Positions 11,607-21,922 of a stretch of 64,000 bases of DNA are shown piece by piece; positions within the stretch are counted from its first letter, which is position 1; each line of letters opens with the position of its first letter. A program made the translations under genes and the position numbers. The notes beneath the pieces are model-generated. The model did not search any database and had not been told where the DNA came from. It saw nothing but the letters and a program-made list of their open reading frames with translations. Origin of the DNA: Astropecten irregularis (lineage: Eukaryota; Echinodermata; Asteroidea; Paxillosida; Astropectinidae); assembly GCA_963971285.1 (NCBI GenBank), contig OZ020261.1:6141983-6205982 (forward strand), read 5' to 3'.

Positions 11607-11890
11607 TGCGTTGGCCTAGTGGTCTGGTGTGTTGTGTTTAAGATCTTGTGGTCAATCTACAGATTGTGGGTTCGAATCCAGCCATGAGTTAGTGGTTCTT
11701 GCTTCCTTGGGCAAGATGCTTTGTCACATATTGCTCCTCTTCACCCAGTTGTAAATGGGTACCTGTGAGGGTAGAGATGGCTTTGATTGGCCTGAGTGTG
11801 TGTGCCTTACAGCAGCCATGGCTTTATACTCCCCAGGGATGGTTTCATTTGTCAGTATATTGCCATGCAGAACATCCTTTTAGGCTATTC
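11607..11890 (+). repeat. tRNA-derived SINE (second type)
   Basis: A tRNA-like head with A box region GTTGGCCTAGTGG and B box GGGTTCGAATCC (about 11668-11679) is followed by a body containing TTGGGCAAGATGCTTTGTCA and TGTAAATGGGTACCTGTGAG. That body motif is shared by SINEs of many marine invertebrates, as I recall. Not an intact tRNA. The right limit is approximate. Confidence 0.65.
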
Positions 11891-12184
11891 AAAACTTCAA
11901 ATTCAAATTTTTTTGAAATTCACTACAGCCTGATACATAGAGTAATTTGCTTTCGAAACGATAGGACAAACGATCAAAACAAATCTTGCTTCCATCACCC
12001 AGGGGCAATAACATTTCCCAGAGGTATGTACTCAAGAACCAAAATTTGCTCAATCTATAAGCCTTGGGAAAATTAAAACCAAATTGCCAACACTGAGAAA
12101 TCATTCATAATTTCATAATTTCCTCGGGGAAAGTAAATGCTGCCATAAATTTAAATTGAGTTGAAAATCCTGTGTGTATGTTAA

Positions 12185-12541
12185 AGGTAGCATCATACTT
12201 TGGTTTTTGTCAAAGATATGCAGATTCATGGGTACAAATATCAAGGAAGATACAGTAACAGTCATCTGTGAAAATTTCAGTCCCATACGGTGCCCACTTT
12301 TTGAGAAAACAGTGAAAAACGGCCACAGTATTTCTTAAGTCGATTCTCTTTTATTTTTGATCTTTTAAAAGATCAAAAAGGTTTTCGGTCATTGTTTTAC
12401 TAATTTCTGGATAAATACACCATTTCTGGTGAAAACATTTTAACGGTATGTTTCTACCACCACCATCTTCATACACTGTAAGTTATACGTAAATCTGTGA
12501 ACATTTCTGTTTTGGTTTCTTAACCAGGTATGATACTACCT
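12185..12541. mobile_element. TTAA-flanked MITE, family 1, copy 3
   Basis: Ends AGGTAGCATCATACTTTGG and ATGATACTACCT with perfect TTAA on both sides (12181-12184 and 12542-12545). Confidence 0.85.
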
Positions 12542-12545
12542 TTAA

Positions 12546-13273
12546 GCCTGTTGCTCATAATGGTATAAACATATAACAACTTGAAAGTAATGTACATGTA
12601 TCATTATATAACGTGAATTTTTTTTCTTCTGAATTCTGTCTTTGTCACAGAGACGCTTCACAATTAGCAAATTGTTGGTGCTCTGAAGCCAGTGGCATAT
12701 CTTGGGGGAGGGAACTTGCACACGGCACCAATTTTTAGGAAGCGCAACAAAAAACACAGAGGAAAAAAAATACCTGTAGCCAAACATGTTCTGTTTGAAG
12801 AATATTGAAAATCTAATCCTATGAACATGATGAACAAAGAAAGAAAGATTCCAATTTCAAAACCGTCTGATTTTTTTGTATTTCATTTGCATCAGAAGTT
12901 GGAATTACTGGCAACATTTTAATGCTTTGCCACCGGGCACCATTTTCCCCAGATAGCCCGTGAGCAGGATGAAGTATAAGTCTTATGAATGCCATTGTCC
13001 ACTAGGAATCAAAACGCAATTTTAAATTAACGTCGTGATCTTTCAGCACATGTACATTATAATGCAGTGCATTGTACATTGGTTCCAATTCTGCTTAGAG
13101 CAATACATATAGAATTCATCTATCATGTCTATAGGTCCGTGGGTCTTTTTCACCAAACACTAAGATTATTTCTTCAATTGTGAATCAATCTTTAATTGCT
13201 GAAGCAAAGTGTGATCAAGATGTCACAATACACATCACTATGGTGATCACTATGACGACAACTCATCATAAGA
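12546..13273. other. Intergenic; possible hAT-end fragment only
   Basis: CCAGTGGCATATCTTGGGGG near 12690 resembles the hAT-like MITE ends elsewhere in the window, but no partner end was found. Nothing else recognised. Confidence 0.3.
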
Positions 13274-13277
13274 TTAA

Positions 13278-13644
13278 AGGGATGGTACAGAATTGGTAAG
13301 ACCAAAAAAACTTCATGATCACAGATTAACATAAAACTTACACAGTATAATGGTGATGATAGGAGAAAATATCCCGTGGAATGATTTTGTCTGAAATACC
13401 ATATTTGTTGAGAAATAAATGAAAATACTTTCCGATTGGAATAAATCGCTTCGAAGCGTTTTATTCATTCCTTGAAATGTGTACAGTTCTCTGTACACGG
13501 GTTTTCACTATTTTCTCATGACCCTGATGGCTGATTGACCTCGAACTTCTACAGGTTTGTCAGTTAAGGTATATGACGGATTACATAATGTGCTTTCGCT
13601 GTCAGCAACGGTTTTGTCGCAAAAACCAGTTCTGTACCATCCCT
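13278..13644. mobile_element. TTAA-flanked MITE, family 2, copy 1
   Basis: Inverted termini AGGGATGGTACAGAA and TTCTGTACCATCCCT, flanked by TTAA at 13274-13277 and 13645-13648. The internal sequence includes TTCACTATTTTCTC and differs from family 1. Non-coding. Confidence 0.85.
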
Positions 13645-13810
13645 TTAATCTTAGTTGTCTGTTGATTGAAGATGCTGGAAGGCCCACAAGAAACTAGACT
13701 GTTGCAAAAATCAAGCCGCGGTGCAACGAGAGAATGATTTGTAAGGAGCAAAAAAATGGCTGCTTATCTGTGTTTTGAAAACTTTATGATGTAGCCCATG
13801 CTGCTTTTAA

Positions 13811-14118
13811 AGGTTATATCATACTTTGGTTGTTGTAAAGAATTACAGATTCATGGGCAAAAATATCAAGATAGATACAGCAACAGTCATCTGTGAAAAT
13901 TTCAATCCCATACGATGCCCACTTTTTGAGAAAAAAGTGAAAAACGGCCACAGTATTTCTTAAGTCTTTTCTCTTTTATTTTTGATTATAATTACAGCAT
14001 TTAAGGCAGAATAATGTTATCGGTATGTTTCTACTATCGCCATCTTTACACCCTGTAAGTTATAGGTAAATCTGTGGAGATTTCTGTTTCGGTATGCTAC
14101 CAAAGTATGATACTACCT
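13811..14118. mobile_element. TTAA-flanked MITE, family 1, copy 4
   Basis: Ends AGGTTATATCATACTTTGG and AAAGTATGATACTACCT, TTAA at 13807-13810 and 14119-14122. Shorter than its sisters through an internal deletion. Confidence 0.85.
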
Positions 14119-14221
14119 TTAAAGAAAAGAATTTAAATTTCTGTATACAAGTATTAATCATTGCAGATTAAAGTGACCACAGAATAAAGCAAATCTTTAA
14201 ACCATTGGCATACTTTTCATC

Positions 14222-14425
14222 ATGAAGTATTTTTATTTTTATAATCATCAAATAACCACAAGGGAAACCGACTGAATTTAAAGTCATTGAAAAGTGAACA
14301 AAGAAAAATTGACTGGAGCGGGATTCGAACCGGTGACCTCCTGAATACCGTACAGGCGCTCTACCATCTGAGCTATCCGGCCCTACATTGGTGGTGACCC
14401 CAATAGTCAATTATCTTTGTTCATT
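14222..14425 (-). repeat. tRNA-derived SINE, copy b
   Basis: Minus-strand tRNA-like head with A box (TAGCTCAGATGGTAGAGCGC) and B box (GGTTCGAATCC), then CAATTTTTCTTTGTTCACTT and a tail with GTTTCCCTTGTGGTTATTTG. It is the best-preserved copy of this SINE in the window. The anticodon loop lacks the usual T at position 33, so it is not a functional tRNA. Confidence 0.75.
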
Positions 14426-14831
14426 TGGCAGGCAGAAGCCATGAAACCACGCACACACCGCCATGCCCCAGGGATCGTTTCAATGATACACACAGCAAGC
14501 TGCAACCTGAGAACGGCACATGGGGGATCACTCAAAGAGGATACGGCTTTTTAATTAATATTTTTGTTATTTTGATACAGCAGTCAAAAGCTTAACAAGT
14601 GTTGCTTTCAGTTTGGTTTCAATCTGAAAGCTTTCCTACACGTATTCATAAATTTCATACAAGAAGCTATATATCTGTTTAATGTTTTTCGCTGAAACAT
14701 CATATTAATAATTGCGAATGAAATAAAAAAAGAAAATTGCACCACCTGATTTGTTGTATTAATCAATGTCCATGATATAACAGGAACGTGTGCATATTCT
14801 TGTTGCATAAAAAGCTGAAACCATTGTTTTA

Positions 14832-16115
14832 ATGGCCAATGAGTTTATGCAGACTTTATACAGAGATCAGTGGATACAGTACTCTCAATGGCCAATGAGC
14901 TATCCAGTCTTTATACCGAAATCAGTGGATACAATACTCTCAATGGCCAATGAGCTATCCAGTCTTTATTCAGAGATCAGTAGATATAATACTCTCAATG
15001 GCCACAACTATCCAGTCTTTATACCGAGATCAGTGGATACAATACTCTCAATGGCCAATGAGCTATCCAGTCTTTATACAGAGATCAGTGGATACAATAC
15101 TCTCAATGGCCAATGAGCTATATCCAGTCTTTATGCAGAGATCAGTGGATACAATACTCTCAATGGCCAATGAGCTATCCAGTCTTTATATAGAGATCAG
15201 TGGATACAATACTCTCAATGGCAAATGAGCTATCCAGTCTTTATACAGAGATCAGTGGATACAATACTCTCAATGGCCAATGAGCTATATCCAGTCTTTA
15301 TGCAGAGATCAGTGGATACAATACTCTCAATGGCCAATGAGCTATCCAGTCTTTATATAGAGATCAGTGGATACAATACTCTCAATGGCCAATGAGCTAT
15401 CCAGTCTTTATACAGAGATCAGTGGATACAATACTCTCAATGGCCAATGAGCTATATCCAGTCTTTATGCAGAGATCAGTGGATACAATACTCTCAATGG
15501 CCAATGAGCCATCCAGTCTTTATATAGAGATCAGTGGATACAGCACTCTCAAGGCCAATGAGCTATCCAGTCTTCATAGAGAGATCAGTGGATACAATAC
15601 TCTCAATGGCCAATGAGCTATCCAGTCTTTATATAGAGATCAGTGGATACAGCACTCTCAAGGCCAATGAGCTATCCAGTCTTCATAGAGAGATCAGTGG
15701 ATACAATACTCTCAATGGCCAATGAGCTATCCAGTCTTTATATAGAGATCAGTGGATACAGCACTCTCAAGGCCAATGAGCTATCCAGTCTTCATAGAGA
15801 GATCAGTGGATACAATACTCTCAATGGCCAATGAGCTATCCAGTCTTTATGCAGAGATCAGTGGATACAATATTGTTGATGGTCAATGAGCTATCCAGTC
15901 TTTTTATAGAGATCAGTGGATACAATACTTTCAATTGCCAATGAGCTATGTAGAGATCAGTTAATGGAATATTCTCAATGGCCAATGAGCTATCCAGTCT
16001 TTATGTAGAGATCAGTTAATGGAATATTCTCAATGGCCAATGAGCTATCCACTCTTTATACAGAGATCAGTGGATACAATACTCTCAATGGCAAATGAGA
16101 TACCAGTTTTTTAAG
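14832..16115. repeat. 55-bp minisatellite (about 23 units)
   Basis: Unit starts ATGGCCAATGAGCTATCCAG and continues with TCTTTATACAGAGATCAGTG. Units of 53-57 bp drift in and out of register. From 15526 a 109-bp dimer (TTCATAGAGAG variant alternating with TTATATAGAG) repeats three times almost unchanged, showing recent higher-order amplification. The 63-94 codon ORFs in it are repeat artefacts. Confidence 0.95.
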
Positions 16116-16232
16116 AGACATCAGAACTATCAAGCTTATTCGGAAATTCTGAGTCTTTCCTTCCTCATGTCAATGGAGGATTTGTATTTGTATTTACACA
16201 CGATATGAACAATCTGCTAAGATTCTTTGTCA

Positions 16233-19200
16233 TCAGCTATTTCTTATCTTCCCGTCGTCGTTCGCTGTCTCAACCCTGTCTGCATACTTCCCGGTCTTGA
16301 AGTCTGCTTTGACCTGTGGGGCGATGCAGGCATCGAAAATCTCTCTGGCCGTGACCGGAGGCTGAACCGTGTCCGGGCACTTGTGAGAGACGTAGGGCTT
16401 CAGCTAGCAGAGGATGAAAGGAAAGAAAGGCAAGTGGTAATTTGTCAAGTTGGGACATTTCCTTTGTCAGTCCAAGGGACCCTGGTTCGAACCCCAGCAA
16501 ACGATTTGAGTACATTACCCTTGCCAGTCCAAGGGACCCTGGTTCGAACCCCAGCAAACGATTTGGGTACATTTCCCTTGCCAGTCCAAGGGACCCTGGT
16601 TCGAATCCCAGCAAACGATTTGGGTACATTTCCTGTGTCAGTCCAAGGGACCCTGGTTCGAATCCCAGCAAACGATTTGGGTACATTTCCTTTGTCAGTC
16701 CAAGGGACCTTGGTTGGAATCCCAGCAAACGATTTGGGACTAGATGAGTGGAACAACTGGCATGCTCCTAAGGAAGAGCTTGGATTGCTCTCATGGCATC
16801 AACAGAGGGTGCTGTTACACAATACCAGTATGTCTGTTTCAAGTTTGTACTGTCCATAGCAGACGCTTTCACAGAGAGCCATCCTATGAGAGTTTGTGTA
16901 CGAAATGTAAGTGCAAAGGTAAAACCTTTACTGCAAACTTCCAGCCAGAAAAGGGTCCATTTAGTGGTTTCATTTCCATCTCAATGTATTTCAATGTGTG
17001 GACATTTTAGGCTCTGTTTTGGATACACAGTACAAAACCGTACCAACGTATGAAGATCAACCAGGCACATGTTTTTCTTTACCGGTTCCTGGTTCCCACT
17101 TCCTAGTCAGTGGTAACCAGCCCAATTGGGTTGTGAGTGCAGGGGCCAATTTCATAGAGCTGCTTAGCATGAACAAATCGCTAAGCATGACAATTCTGTC
17201 TTAATAAAAAGAGGATTAACAACCAAATTTTCACTTTTTGTGTATCACTTGTGATTGTTCTTTGGCTGTTGTTCGCTGACCATGAATATTACATTTTCAA
17301 TGGTGGTTTGTTTTATACATGTGCACATCTCTATGAAATAGGCCCCTGGTTGGTGCTTCAACCCAAGACTATGCATGGTTGGTCTTTTACATTGGGATGT
17401 GTGTTGGGTTGTGTGTGCCCGGTTAGTGTTTCAACCCGTATGAAGCCTCTGTATGGTTGGTCTTTTACATTGGGTTGTGTGTTGGGTTGTGTGTGCCTGG
17501 TTGGTGCTTCAATACGTATGAAGCCTCTGTATGGTTGGTCTTTTACATTGGGTTGTGTGTTGGGTTGTGTGTGCCTGGTTGGTGCTTCAACCCGTATGAA
17601 GCCTCTGTATGGTTGGTCTTTTACATTGGGTTGTGTGTTGGGTTGTGTGTGCCCGGTTGGTGCTTCAACCCGTATGAAGCCTCTGTATGGTTGGTCTTTT
17701 ACATTGGGTTGTGTGTTGGGTTGTGTGTGCCTGGTTGGTGCTTCAACCCGTATGAAGCCTCTGTATGGTTGGTCTTTTACATTGGGTTGTGTGTTGGGTT
17801 GTGTGTGCCCGGTTGGTGCTTCAACCCGTATGAAGCCTCTGTATGGTTGGTCTTTTACATTGGGTTGTGTGTTGGGTTGTGTGTGCCTGGTTGGTGCTTC
17901 AACCCGTATGAAGCCTCTGTATGGTTGGTCTTTTACATTGGGTTGTGTGTTGGGTTGTGTGTGCCCGGTTGGTGCTTCAACCCGTATGAAGCCTCTGTAT
18001 GGTTGGTCTTTCACCATGATCACATTGGGTTGTTTGTGCACATTTGATGCCTGGTTGACATTCCGGTTGGTCTTCATATGCTGGTATTGTGATACTCCAG
18101 TTTAAGGTGGGGTCATTCTCCTAGGGGTCAGAGGTCAATGCCACGAAGCTGCTTAGTACAAACAGTAAACTGCTTAGCATCAGAAGTCTTGCCCCTTAGT
18201 TTTGTTCTAACCTTGAATCCTTCCAGATCAGGAACAACAATCTCAGGGATCATCTCCTTCACATTCATGAATCTCACTGAAAGAGAAAACAAGAAGATGG
18301 ATAAGATTTAACACCCGAAACACAGCTAAGAAAGCAACATTTGTTTACCCTGTTAACAGGCATGCAACTTGGACATAATAACAAATAAGCAGGAAAGTCT
18401 AATCTTTACCATACTTTGTTGTTTGGTTTGATTTTTACTTTCCAATGGCATAAGAGTGAACTTGTGTAAAAAGAGGAAATCAGCTCAGTGAACCGAGCAG
18501 GCGCGGTTCTTAGGGGGGGGGGGGGGGTGGGGGTGGTCTACTGGGGGCTGTAGCCCCCCAAAAATTGTGTCTAGCCCCCCAAAAGTGGAAAACAAAATTC
18601 TTGAAAATACTGGATTTTTTTCAGTTATGAAGCGCCAATTACATTAAAAAAAAAACGCGCCGTGAGGGCGATAATGTGCATGTTTTTCGACCCCTAATGA
18701 GACATAGCAAAATCGAGTGTTAGAAGAACCCAAAATATTGGGCCTTCTAGCCCCCCAAAAAAATAATGGATCTTCTAGCCCCCCAAAATTTTGGCTCTAG
18801 AACCGCGCCTGGAACCAAGGGAAAGTTGCTACTTCCTTGACTGGCTGTCATTACAATCATGAAAATTATGCTAGGCCCTAGAGCGACCGTCAATCCCCAA
18901 AATTTAAAAAAGGGAGTTCACCGCCCTAGTCACTGGGTCTTGATTACAAGCATCCATGCACAGTGCTGCTTGACTTACTTCCAACTTGTATTCCTGTAGC
19001 TTGAGCCCCTCTACCTGCAAGAAATTATAAAGAATATCTTTTAAATGAAAATGCTGGTTTACAACATTAACACCAATAGTTGCGATGATCGCAAGCAAGT
19101 TACCCTAGCCCTTCCGAGTTGGCCTCGGACCGAGTTGGTTACGGACCGAGTTGGTCATGGACCGAGTTGGTCACGGACCGAGTTGGTTACGGACCGAGTT

Positions 19201-20992
19201 GACCTGAAACCCTGTTTAGGGCCTATAGATAAGCGCGGAGTGAAGTCATTCCAACTCGCCGACCTTGGAGTCGATGAAAACAAAGCATGAAATATGATGA
19301 AGTTGTATGGTTTTTAAGACAAAAAGCGGCGAGAATTGTTTAATCTTATTACAGGGCCTACTTTAAAAGAAGGATTATTGTCTGAGGAAAAACTACGACT
19401 CGAAAATGAAAGTCGTACAGAACACGATTTCTGCTTCTTGACAAAAATATTTGGAAAACAATTCTCGACAACGGACGGTTTGTGTGTGATTTGTCCGTAG
19501 CTTGCGCCATCTACATGTTAGGTTTCATCGGTTGTCAAGTTATTTCCCTGAGGGAAAGAATTCCACTGATGACCATTATTTGAGCACAACTCTAGTGAAC
19601 CAACAGAGGGCGTTTTGAGAAAAATGTCTGGAAGTGTACAATTTGAAGGTAAAAAACCCTGTAAAATTCACTTTTCAGATATGCTACCCAATTTTTCCAC
19701 ACCTGAGACTGAAGTTCATCATAATTTGTATCCAATAAGTTAACTCTTGGAGGATATAATCCTTTTTCCGTAATGGTCATCAGTGGAATTCTTTCCTTAT
19801 TTTTTTTGTGGCAAGTTTTAGTTTTTCCAATTAACTGAATTAGGGCCTGGCTGGTTTCAGGTCAACTCGGTCCGTAACCAACTCGGTCCGAGTCAACTCG
19901 GTCCGTGACCAACTCGGTCCGTAACTAACTCGGTCCATGCCCAACTCGGTCCGTAACCAACTCGGTCCGAGGCCAACTCGGTCCGTAACCAGCTCGGTCC
20001 GTGACCAACTCGGTCCGTGACCAACTCGGTCCCTATGGGAAAATGCACGCAAAAACGTCTGGTAATTTTGTTGCAGCAAAACGAGTACGTAGTCTCGCAA
20101 ATTGCGTGAATTTAACTATTTATTTAGGTCTATTTATTTATTTATTCATTTATTATCTTAAAAACATTAAAAGAATGGAAAATACATTGGTCCATGGGCC
20201 TGACAAAAAGTTAAAAAAAAAAAAAAAAAAAAACTGTCATCAAAAGACGTGCCTTCCCAAACACCTGCCAATTATAAATCTTATATTAAATTATGTTATA
20301 TGTTTATACACAGATTAATTAAAACAAAGCTAAAAAATCAAAAACAAAAACACAAAACAATCATCATTATTATTTATTAATTGATTTATTAATTTTAAAC
20401 ATAAAAAGCACGTTTTCATAAGGCATTTGACTTCGTGTATAATTTAATTAATATTTTAATTAAAATTGTATTGTGCCATTTTATCTAATAATAATGGTAT
20501 CACCATAATTTATTTCTTCACGGTTTCAGCCACAAGCAAAACATATTATCATGATGACATTAAAAAACATTAATGCAAATAGCCTACATGTTGTACACTG
20601 CTGCTGCAAACTTCATGGATTCTTGTTTGTGTACGTTTTCCCATAGGGACCGAGTTGGTCACGGACCGAGTTGGTCACGGACCGAGTTGGTCACGGACGG
20701 AGTTGGCCTCGGACCGAGTTGGCCACGGACCGAGTTGGTCACGGACCGAGTTGGCTTCGGACCGAGTTGGTCTCGGACCGAGTTGGTCACGGACCGAGTT
20801 GACTCGGACCGAGTTGGTTACGGACCGAGTTGACTGGCACCCGCCTGGCTTACTGGCCTAATTTAGTAATTAGGCCCCTATGTCGAATTACTTACCTGGA
20901 TTAAAATTCTTATTGCCACGTTTGCTGGTCATCTCCTTGTGCCTGTTCGCCCCTCGATACAGGCCCTTTATCAGGTCTTTAGTTACTGGCAT
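16233..20992 (-). CDS. mrpl41: Mitochondrial large-subunit ribosomal protein mL41 (four exons)
   Basis: Component of the mitochondrial large ribosomal subunit, made in the cytosol and imported. Exons on the minus strand: 20992-20896 (start codon 20992-20990, donor GTAAGT), 19014-18979 (donor GTAAGT), 18276-18212 (acceptor TTTCTCTTTCAG, donor GTTAGA) and 16403-16233 (acceptor CTCTGCTAG, stop TGA at 16235-16233). All phases agree (97, 36, 65 and 171 nt), giving 122 residues against 137 in human. The product aligns along most of human MRPL41 as I recall it: GLYRGANRHKEMTSKRGN, GRGAQATG, RFMNVKEMIPEIVVPDLEGF (human [20 protein letters not shown]), LKPYVS, then a tail with APQVKADFKTGKY. Intron 1 carries a foldback transposon and a lone arm, intron 2 a hAT-like MITE, intron 3 two minisatellites and a MITE. 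Identification is strong; the presequence is short. Confidence 0.93.
16453..16738. repeat. 57-bp minisatellite with a pol III B box in every unit (mrpl41 intron 3)
   Basis: Five tandem units, each with AAGGGACCCTGGTTCGAAYC and CCAGCAAACGATTTGGGTAC. The B-box consensus GGTTCGAAYCC starts at 16484, 16541, 16598 and 16655; the fifth unit (16712) has GGTTGGAATCC. CTGG-loop-CCAG can form a T-arm-like hairpin. The unit length is a multiple of three, so long ORFs appear in several frames without being genes. Confidence 0.93.
17140..17348. mobile_element. MITE with CAGGGGCCAATTTCAT ends (mrpl41 intron 3)
   Basis: Left end CAGGGGCCAATTTCATAGAG; right end CTCTATGAAATAGGCCCCTG is its near-perfect complement. 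Interior includes GCTTAGCATGAACAAATCGC. The same family occurs at 63362-63608. No convincing target duplication. Confidence 0.75.
17353..18010. repeat. 78-bp minisatellite with 156-bp higher-order period (mrpl41 intron 3)
   Basis: About eight units containing GGTTGGTGCTTCAACCCGTA and CATTGGGTTGTGTGTTGGGT. Units alternate GCCTGG and GCCCGG at 17571-17970, giving a dimer period. Unit length is 26 codons, so three frames stay open (up to 284 codons); these are artefacts. Confidence 0.95.
18498..18811. mobile_element. hAT-like MITE (mrpl41 intron 2)
   Basis: Ends CAGGCGCGGTTCTTAG and CTAGAACCGCGCCTG are inverted repeats. The flanks GAACCGAG (18490-18497) and GAACCAAG (18812-18819) are an 8-bp target duplication with one mismatch. 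The core has G runs and repeated TAGCCCCCCAAAA. Non-coding. Confidence 0.82.
19108..19212. mobile_element. Lone terminal array of a TU-like foldback element
   Basis: About six units of the 16-bp repeat GGTCACGGACCGAGTT, ending in GTTGACCTGAAACC, the complement of the left end of the full elements at 19853 and 21923. No second arm or interior, so a solo inverted-repeat remnant. Confidence 0.75.
19853..20842. mobile_element. TU/foldback-like transposon, copy 1 (mrpl41 intron 1)
   Basis: 990-bp element. Each terminal inverted repeat is itself a tandem array of a 16-bp unit (ACTCGGTCCGTGACCA on the left, complement on the right), followed inward by CCCTATGGGAAAA and its complement TTTTCCCATAGGG. 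Outer ends are GGTTTCAGGTCAACTCGG and CCGAGTTGACTGGCACCC. A perfect 8-bp target duplication, GCCTGGCT, lies at 19845-19852 and 20843-20850. The interior is AT-rich and non-coding. Sea-urchin TU and Drosophila FB elements have this design (from memory). The right end lies 53 bp from the mrpl41 exon 1 donor. Confidence 0.88.
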
Positions 20993-21420
20993 TTTTACTT
21001 GGTTTTAGAGGAAGAAATAATCAAATAAAAGTGGAAATTATACAGCAACTAAACCATTTCACACATGTGAATAATAACTGGCACGGTAAAGTGCGCCCCA
21101 AGAGCTAGTGCTTGTACCTTTTCAAAGGTCGAAGGTCAAAGTACCTAATGAATATGCATTTGATCTCATGTTTATTCATATATCTACGGTGACGAAATGT
21201 AAATGAAGATAAACAGTGGAGTGCATTATGGGTGACTCGCCATATTTACGTGTGTGATCGTGTAGAGGAATAAGCGAAGATGTAAAGTTTTTAGATCGTT
21301 GACAACTTTTTTCAACCTGGTTTCCGTCTAGTAAATGTCTTCCTTCCATTGGTAATGATGTGCCAGTGTTATGCCGAAAACGTGAACGCTTTTCAAGGAT
21401 TTTAAGGCTCGTTTGGGAAG
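20993..21420. promoter_or_regulatory. Probable divergent promoter of mrpl41 and the JHY-like gene
   Basis: The region sits just upstream of the mrpl41 start codon. On the minus strand it holds CCCATAATGCACTCC (about 21218-21232), which matches the ZNF143/Staf-type motif common in housekeeping and mitochondrial gene promoters. On the plus strand a GC-richer stretch ends in the strong donor GGGAAG|GTACGTACG at 21420/21421, a candidate 5' non-coding exon for the plus-strand gene whose next acceptor is at 26251. Both start sites are inferred. Confidence 0.45.
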
Positions 21421-21586
21421 GTACGTACGTGTGCACTTAATCTGAAACTTTCACAAGTTACTGACTGTTGCCCAGTTTTCGGACACACCATTTGTAATGT
21501 TTGTGCGTGAGAAAAGCTTAACTTGTTCAGTAAAATAAATCCGCCTTCAGATTTGATAGCTCCATGATTTACCCATTAAATTAATC

Positions 21587-21627
21587 GCAGTGGCTATCGT
21601 TACGGCTGCCGTAACGATAGCCACTGC
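21587..21627. repeat. Perfect 20-bp-arm palindrome
   Basis: GCAGTGGCTATCGTTACGGC (21587-21606), one T, then the exact complement GCCGTAACGATAGCCACTGC (21608-21627). AT-rich flanks TTAAATTAAT and TAAATTAATTTA extend the symmetry imperfectly. Confidence 0.9.
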
Positions 21628-21922
21628 CTAAATTAATTTACATAGCTGTGTGCACGGTTTTTATATTTAGCTGTACCTGTTTGAGAATAAATGTCAGTTC
21701 ATATTTTGAATGTTTTTGTCAGTTTGTAGGCCCAAACCAAAGTAAAAACCAAAGCTGATCATGTTAAATTGTTATAACCTAACGTTAGTACTGTAGGGGC
21801 CCCCTATAGCCTAGGCCCTAGGCCTTCATTGCCATTGACAGACCAAGCCTGGAATTTGACGGAGGCCACGGAGGCCATGGCCTTCGTTGCCCTGGTTCTT
21901 GGCCTTGGTGCCCCCTTCAAAT

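Noticed and set aside
14222-14425. tRNA gene call (also at 10484-10626)
   Set aside because: A and B boxes are present, but acceptor stems do not pair, anticodon loops are abnormal and shared tails follow. These are SINEs.
16442-18105. Overlapping ORFs of 100-284 codons on both strands
   Set aside because: They follow exactly the 57-bp and 78-bp minisatellites, whose unit lengths are multiples of three, so several frames stay open at once.
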